Assembly (NCBI GenBank): GCA_964501105.1 | Contig: CAZCRG010000034.1 | Span: 1-16,869 of the forward strand | Length of the DNA: 16,869 nucleotides | Origin: BMS3B sp964501105 | Lineage (GTDB): Archaea > Hydrothermarchaeota > Hydrothermarchaeia > Hydrothermarchaeales > BMS3B | Reading direction: 5' to 3' | Shown here: positions 13,140 to 16,869 of the stretch, piece after piece | Numbering within the stretch: position 1 is the first letter of the stretch | Layout of the letters: the number at the start of each line of letters is the position of its first letter | The notes under the pieces: model-generated | What the model was told of the DNA's origin: nothing | Database searches by the model: none | What the model saw: only the letters and a program-made list of their open reading frames with translations | Position numbers and translations under genes: made by a program

Positions 13140-13915
13140 ATCTGGCTGTCTCTTCTCTTGCTTATATAACAAGGCCCTATACAGAGTTTATAACTCTGGC
13201 AGAAAAGATGAATTTCAGCTCAGTTGAGTTAATACTGGACGGGCACCACCTGAGGGAAAATTTCAGAAAATTAAAGGAAATGATTGAAGGCTACTCCCTC
13301 GGAGTGAGCATCCATGCTCCCTTCTCTGACCTGAATATTGCAAGCCTGAATGATATAATAAGAGAGGACAGTCTTCAACAGATTAAATATGCCATGGAGA
13401 TAGCTCACAAGCTTGAAGCAGAGCTTTTTACCTTTCATTCAGGCAGGCTTTCGCCCTACAGTCTCTGGTACACTGATAAAGCCTGGGAGGTCAACCTTAA
13501 CAGTATAAAAGAACTCTATGGTTCTGCTGAGGAGCTGGGCTTAAGCTTATGCATTGAGAATATGCCAGAGGGACTTGAAACTATGCTGAGTTCACCGGGG
13601 GAGGTGGAGAAGCTCATTGACACCCTTGGAGAGGTCTACTTCACCCTGGATATAGGTCATGCCTGCACAGGAGGGGAAGCCCTTGAGATGATTAAAGTTA
13701 TGGGGAGTAGAATAAGGAATGTGCATATCCATGACAACACCAGAGAAAAGGATGAACATCTTGCAGTTGGAGACGGCAAAATAAATTTCAGGAGAATTAT
13801 CTCAGGCCTCAAAATGTATAAAGGTAATCTTGTTATAGAAGTTCATAAAGAAGAAGATGTACTCAGAAGCAAAGAAAATCTCGAGAAAATGCTCAAATAT
13901 GCCGCATTTAGGTAG
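13136..13915 (+). CDS. Sugar-phosphate isomerase/epimerase-like TIM barrel protein
   Basis: 259 residues of the xylose isomerase/AP endonuclease 2 superfamily. Metal-binding residues typical of the fold are visible at strand ends: Glu31 in VELILD, His60 in SIHAPF, His101 in FHSG, Glu141 in IENMP, Asp172 and His175 in LDIGHA, His197 and His199 in NVHIHD, and Glu235 in VIEVH. Such enzymes isomerise sugars or inositols, or cut DNA at abasic sites (endonuclease IV). Most arCOG relatives are called sugar-phosphate isomerase/epimerase, with substrate unknown. GAGGGT about ten bases before the ATG can act as ribosome site. Overlap with the RNA-binding gene suggests a shared pathway, but nothing in the sequence names it. 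Confidence 0.85.
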   Translation: MNLAVSSLAYITRPYTEFITLAEKMNFSSVELILDGHHLRENFRKLKEMIEGYSLGVSIHAPFSDLNIASLNDIIREDSLQQIKYAMEIAHKLEAELFTFHSGRLSPYSLWYTDKAWEVNLNSIKELYGSAEELGLSLCIENMPEGLETMLSSPGEVEKLIDTLGEVYFTLDIGHACTGGEALEMIKVMGSRIRNVHIHDNTREKDEHLAVGDGKINFRRIISGLKMYKGNLVIEVHKEEDVLRSKENLEKMLKYAAFR

Positions 13916-13953
13916 TTTTTATTTTGTTAAAATTTATTTAAATCTTGATAATT
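13916..13953 (+). promoter_or_regulatory. Promoter region of the thioredoxin-like gene
   Basis: The 38 bp gap is almost entirely A and T, including TTTTTATTTTG at 13916-13926 and AAATTTATTTAAAT at 13930-13943. Either could be a TATA element; the first has the better spacing for a leaderless start at ATG 13954. The T tract may also end transcription of the isomerase gene. Confidence 0.4.
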
Positions 13954-14442
13954 ATGGCAGGTTCAAGAAATATCATCACAATTGGTGCTATTGTCCTTGT
14001 GGTAATCTTTATGATAGTGTCTGTAAAGTCAAGCCTTGGAGGCTCCCAGAGCACTCAGGCGAAGTACCACGACGGTAAAGTTTCCATAAGTGGAATTGAG
14101 TGGTACACAAATGTAGATGAAGCTCTGCAGGTAGCCAGAATGGAAAAAAAACCTGTTTTTGTGTTTTTCCATGCTGAGTGGTGCAAGTACTGTGCCAGAT
14201 TTAAAAGTGAAGTTTACCCCAATCCAGAAGTCAAATCCTACCTCACAGGCAATTTTGTTCCTGTTGCCATTGACATTGACAGAGATCCCACCACATCTGG
14301 GAGGTTCCAGGTTGCCTATCCTCCCCAGGAGGTTGTTTTGAGTCCTGACGGAAGGGAGATTGCAAGGCTTCCCGGCTTTCCTTCAAGGTCGCCAGTTGAG
14401 AGTTTTCTCGCATTTCTCAGAGATGCCAGAATGAAGATGTAA
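13954..14442 (+). CDS. Membrane-anchored thioredoxin-like protein
   Basis: 162 residues from ATG 13954; a TTG at 13945 in frame is less likely. A signal anchor lies at about 7-25, so the fold should sit outside the membrane. The thioredoxin fold contains VFVFFHAEWCKYC with the redox pair Cys77 and Cys80, AIDIDRDP, a Pro-Pro pair at 123-124 where the cis-proline belongs, and LSPDGREIARLPG. It resembles the thioredoxin_7/DsbD C-terminal group, which passes reducing power or resolves disulfides. The active site CKYC differs from the CPFC of the DsbA-like protein, suggesting a reductant rather than an oxidant (inference). It is probably followed by its own termination before the FKBP promoter. 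Confidence 0.87.
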   Translation: MAGSRNIITIGAIVLVVIFMIVSVKSSLGGSQSTQAKYHDGKVSISGIEWYTNVDEALQVARMEKKPVFVFFHAEWCKYCARFKSEVYPNPEVKSYLTGNFVPVAIDIDRDPTTSGRFQVAYPPQEVVLSPDGREIARLPGFPSRSPVESFLAFLRDARMKM

Positions 14443-14453
14443 ACTATGAGAAA

Positions 14454-14463
14454 AGTATATAAA
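14454..14463 (+). promoter_or_regulatory. TATA box of the FKBP gene
   Basis: AGTATATAAA at 14454-14463, preceded by GAGAAA as a possible BRE, is the cleanest TATA box in the window. It predicts a start near 14486 and a leader of about nine bases before ATG 14495. Confidence 0.65.
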
Positions 14464-14494
14464 GCCTCTGTATAACTTTTAATCGGTGTATTAA

Positions 14495-14962
14495 ATGTCT
14501 GAAAAATTAGTAGAGAATGGAGATGTTTTGAAAGTAAATTATACTGGAAGACTTGAAACTGGCGAAATATTCGACTCCTCTCTCGAGGAAGTGGCGAAAG
14601 AAGCTGGAATATACAATCCTTCCAGAAATTATGAGCCCCTCGAAGTTAAGGTTGGATTTGGTCAGGTAATTCCTGGCTTTGAAAAGGCTCTCCTGGGAAT
14701 GAAGGTTGGGGAAAAGAAGGAAGTTACAATACCTCCCGAAGAGGCTTATGGATATGAAAGACAGGAGCTTTTCAGTTTTATTGAAATGGAAGCCTTCAAA
14801 GAAGCTGCCATAGAGCCTCAGCTTGGTATGCTCCTTGAAACAAATATGGGCGTAGGTATGGTTCATGAAATAAAAGAAGATCATGTAGTCTTAAATTTCA
14901 ACCATCCCCTTGCAGGAAAAACACTTATCTTTGACATTGAAGTTGTCGAGATTATGGATTAG
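14495..14962 (+). CDS. FKBP-type peptidyl-prolyl cis-trans isomerase (SlyD-like)
   Basis: 155 residues, the short archaeal FKBP type. The FKBP core is split by an inserted chaperone flap: the first half has VNYTGRLETGEIFDSS (active-site Tyr16, Phe26, Asp27) and GQVIPGFEKALLGM (57-69), IPPEEAYG ends it near 86, the insert-in-flap domain runs about 87-135, and the core resumes with FNHPLAGKTLIFDI (135-148). It should speed proline isomerisation and hold unfolded proteins in the cytosol. The loop at 30-48 is longer than in SlyD, and the His-rich metal-binding tail of bacterial SlyD is absent. It has its own strong promoter. The 3' end overlaps the opposing kinase gene by 11 bp. Confidence 0.95.
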   Translation: MSEKLVENGDVLKVNYTGRLETGEIFDSSLEEVAKEAGIYNPSRNYEPLEVKVGFGQVIPGFEKALLGMKVGEKKEVTIPPEEAYGYERQELFSFIEMEAFKEAAIEPQLGMLLETNMGVGMVHEIKEDHVVLNFNHPLAGKTLIFDIEVVEIMD

Positions 14963-16869
14963 CTGCTTTCAGGGTGAAACAGAACTTTGAACCTTTATTT
15001 AGTCTGCTCTTCACCCATATTTTTCCACCCATAGCCTCGACAAGCTCCTTTGCTACAGTTAGCCCCAGACCAATGCCACCATATTTTCTTGTAGTACTGG
15101 GATCAAGCTGAAAGAGAGGCTGAAAGACCTTATCTAAGTCCTCCTCTGGAATACCAATGCCAGTGTCGCTAATACAAATTTCTACATTTTCTCCTTTTCT
15201 TATTGCTTCAATCCTTACTTCCCCTTTCTCCCTGTTGAACTTTATTGCATTGTCTATCAAATTTATAAGTACATGAGAAAGGGCATTAAAATCAGCTTTA
15301 ACATATAAAACTTCATCGATATGAGACTCAATTTTAATTTTTTTATTTTCTATTTTTGATTCCAGTGTTTCAATAGCATAGTCAAGTACTTCCTGAAGCT
15401 TTACAACATTTTCCTCAAGTTCAAATTCTCCTTTTTCATACATAGAAGCAATAATAAGATTATCTATAATCTTTCCCTGACGTATTAGAGCACCTCTTGC
15501 TTTTTTTAAGTGACTTCTAATCTTTTCTATATCGTCTTCCTCAAGTGCAAAATCAATATTTAACTTGGCTATCATTAATGGTGTCTTGAGTTCATGGGAT
15601 ACATTATAAATTATACTACTTCTTACCTTATCAAGAGTTTTAAGTTCTTTATAAGCGTCAAGGAGATTCTTATAAAGTTTTGCATGTTCAACTGCAACTG
15701 TAACTTGTTCAGCTAATGCAATTAACGCTTTAATTGTTTCCTCGCTGAATATTCTTGGAGTTCTAAATCCTATATATAGAATGCCAACAGGTTCCCCATC
15801 ACCAGATATAAGCGGAACACCGGCAAATGCCCTTATATCTTCTGTCTTAAGAATGTTATACTCATATTCTTCAAGTTTATCACTGAATTTACCTATATCT
15901 TCAACTATAATTGGTTTCTTTTTAATTAGAGGAGGTGTACAAAAAATTCCTTTACATTCCTTTAACCTTAGATTCTTTAGCTGACCAGAATTAACACCAG
16001 AAGAAGCTTTAATATTTAAATGTTCATTTTCAAACATTAAACAGAATGCAATATCGCTATCAGTAATTTCTCTTGCCTTATCCACTACATACTGAAGTAA
16101 TTCTGAAAGTTCCTTTTTTTCAATGATTGCTCTGTCTATTTTATGAAAAACTTCAAGATTAATGAGATATTTCCTCAATCTTTCCATAAACTTTTTATGG
16201 TAGGTTACATCCACAAGATTACCAAGGACTGCTGGTCTTCCCTCATATATTACTCTGGCACCATAAACCTCCACATAAATTATCTCCCCATTTTTCTTAA
16301 CACCTCTAAAACAATAGGATAAAGCTTCTAGTTCTCCCTCCATTCTTCGCTTTAAATTTTCCTCTACATTGTGCCAGTCATCTGGGTGAACGAGAATTTC
16401 AGGACCTTTTTTATTAATTAACTCTTCCTGAGTGTAACCAAAAATATCTGCTAAGGCGGGATTCACATACTTAAATATCCCATCCTGGATGAGATAAACT
16501 CCAACCATAGAATTCTCAACAAGAGTTCTAAATTTTTCCTCAGATTCCCAGAATTTTCTTTTTGATTTTATTATACTACTAATATCACTACGAGCTACAA
16601 TTACTCCTTCAATTTCACCACTTTTATTTATTAATGGGGAAAATAAAATTTTATAGTATGATTTACCATTTCTTCCTTTATAAATATGAAGTGATCTTAA
16701 AGTTTTTCCGGATAACATAACTTCCTGAAATCTACATCTATGTTCTCTGGTTTCACATGGAGCTGAATAACCATGAATAACATCATAACAATGTTTTCCA
16801 AGTATTTCATCCCTGCTTTTTCCAAGTGTCTTTATAAATGATTTATTAATATCTCTAATTATATAATCT
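14952..16869 (-). CDS. PAS-PAS-GAF sensor histidine kinase, 5' end outside window
   Basis: The frame is open to the right edge, so 638 residues are visible and the N-terminus is missing. Counting from the edge: PAS 1 at about 1-100, PAS 2 at about 105-225 (with NPALADIFGYTQEEL), GAF at about 235-400, a dimerisation domain with NVSHELKTPL (phospho-acceptor near residue 425), and the ATPase domain with N-box INLIDNAIKF, G1 SDTGIGIP and G2 GGIGLGL. An ATG at 16718 exists but lies in the middle of PAS 1, so it is not the start. PAS 1 has Cys27, His32, Cys38 and Cys45 in one loop, which may hold a metal or sense redox state. No membrane segment appears in the visible part. It probably phosphorylates a response regulator encoded elsewhere. 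Confidence 0.92.
   Translation of the reverse strand, partial: DYIIRDINKSFIKTLGKSRDEILGKHCYDVIHGYSAPCETREHRCRFQEVMLSGKTLRSLHIYKGRNGKSYYKILFSPLINKSGEIEGVIVARSDISSIIKSKRKFWESEEKFRTLVENSMVGVYLIQDGIFKYVNPALADIFGYTQEELINKKGPEILVHPDDWHNVEENLKRRMEGELEALSYCFRGVKKNGEIIYVEVYGARVIYEGRPAVLGNLVDVTYHKKFMERLRKYLINLEVFHKIDRAIIEKKELSELLQYVVDKAREITDSDIAFCLMFENEHLNIKASSGVNSGQLKNLRLKECKGIFCTPPLIKKKPIIVEDIGKFSDKLEEYEYNILKTEDIRAFAGVPLISGDGEPVGILYIGFRTPRIFSEETIKALIALAEQVTVAVEHAKLYKNLLDAYKELKTLDKVRSSIIYNVSHELKTPLMIAKLNIDFALEEDDIEKIRSHLKKARGALIRQGKIIDNLIIASMYEKGEFELEENVVKLQEVLDYAIETLESKIENKKIKIESHIDEVLYVKADFNALSHVLINLIDNAIKFNREKGEVRIEAIRKGENVEICISDTGIGIPEEDLDKVFQPLFQLDPSTTRKYGGIGLGLTVAKELVEAMGGKIWVKSRLNKGSKFCFTLKAANP

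Noticed and set aside
1..16869. CRISPR array, insertion sequence, integrase, tRNA or rRNA gene, or a defence cluster
   Set aside because: I saw no spaced direct repeats, transposase or nuclease-effector motifs, cloverleaf-like intergenic segments or rRNA-like sequence; all long intervals are explained by ordinary genes.

Overview
The window is a gene-dense stretch of an archaeal chromosome. Evidence for Archaea: a 66-residue archaeal histone, the archaea-restricted families DUF1512 and UPF0201 (DUF54), a pdxS/pdxT pair, an XPD-type iron-sulfur helicase, and TATA-box promoters with very short or absent leaders next to starts with strong Shine-Dalgarno sites. The histone and the many PAS histidine kinases suit a euryarchaeal-type lineage. 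Heavy use of AGA/AGG for arginine and Lys/Glu-rich proteins would suit a thermophile. Neither the species nor the lifestyle can be fixed from this window.

Layout. (1) 1-1351: two co-directional CBS-domain genes, one a CBS pair with a C-terminal zinc ribbon and one with four CBS motifs. (2) 1352-1552: a histone gene, tail to tail with no gap. (3) 1553-1826: an AT-rich divergent promoter, then an apparent frameshifted fragment of a class I methyltransferase. (4) 1827-2927: a MidA/NDUFAF7-family methyltransferase. (5) 3065-4776: a two-gene potassium channel unit, made of an MthK-like channel and a stand-alone RCK (TrkA) subunit that overlap by 4 bp. (6) 4768-5832, minus: a PAS histidine kinase whose 3' end overlaps the RCK gene. 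(7) 5877-9013: a PurM/SelD-like AIR-synthase-related gene, pdxS, and a membrane-anchored DsbA-like protein, closely packed and ending in a hairpin terminator. (8) 9111-11434: pdxT and an XPD/Rad3-like helicase. (9) 11473-12702, minus: DUF1512 membrane protein. (10) 12741-13915: UPF0201 RNA-binding protein and a TIM-barrel sugar-isomerase-like protein, overlapping by 4 bp. (11) 13954-14962: a membrane-anchored thioredoxin-like protein and an FKBP prolyl isomerase. (12) 14952 to the right edge, minus: a PAS-PAS-GAF histidine kinase that runs out of the window.

How they fit together. PdxS and PdxT form the PLP synthase (ribose 5-phosphate, glyceraldehyde 3-phosphate and glutamine to pyridoxal 5'-phosphate). 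The channel and RCK genes probably make a ligand-gated K+ channel with a mixed cytoplasmic gating ring. The DsbA-like, thioredoxin-like and FKBP proteins point to thiol and proline folding chemistry, two of them outside the membrane. The two kinases have no response regulator nearby, so their outputs lie elsewhere. I see no CRISPR array, insertion sequence, integrase, tRNA, rRNA or defence island. No stretch of more than about 300 bases lacks a gene. The most unusual items are the methyltransferase fragment, the asymmetric channel/RCK pair, the uncharacterised PurM-like gene coupled to pdxS, and the Cys-containing PAS domains in both kinases.
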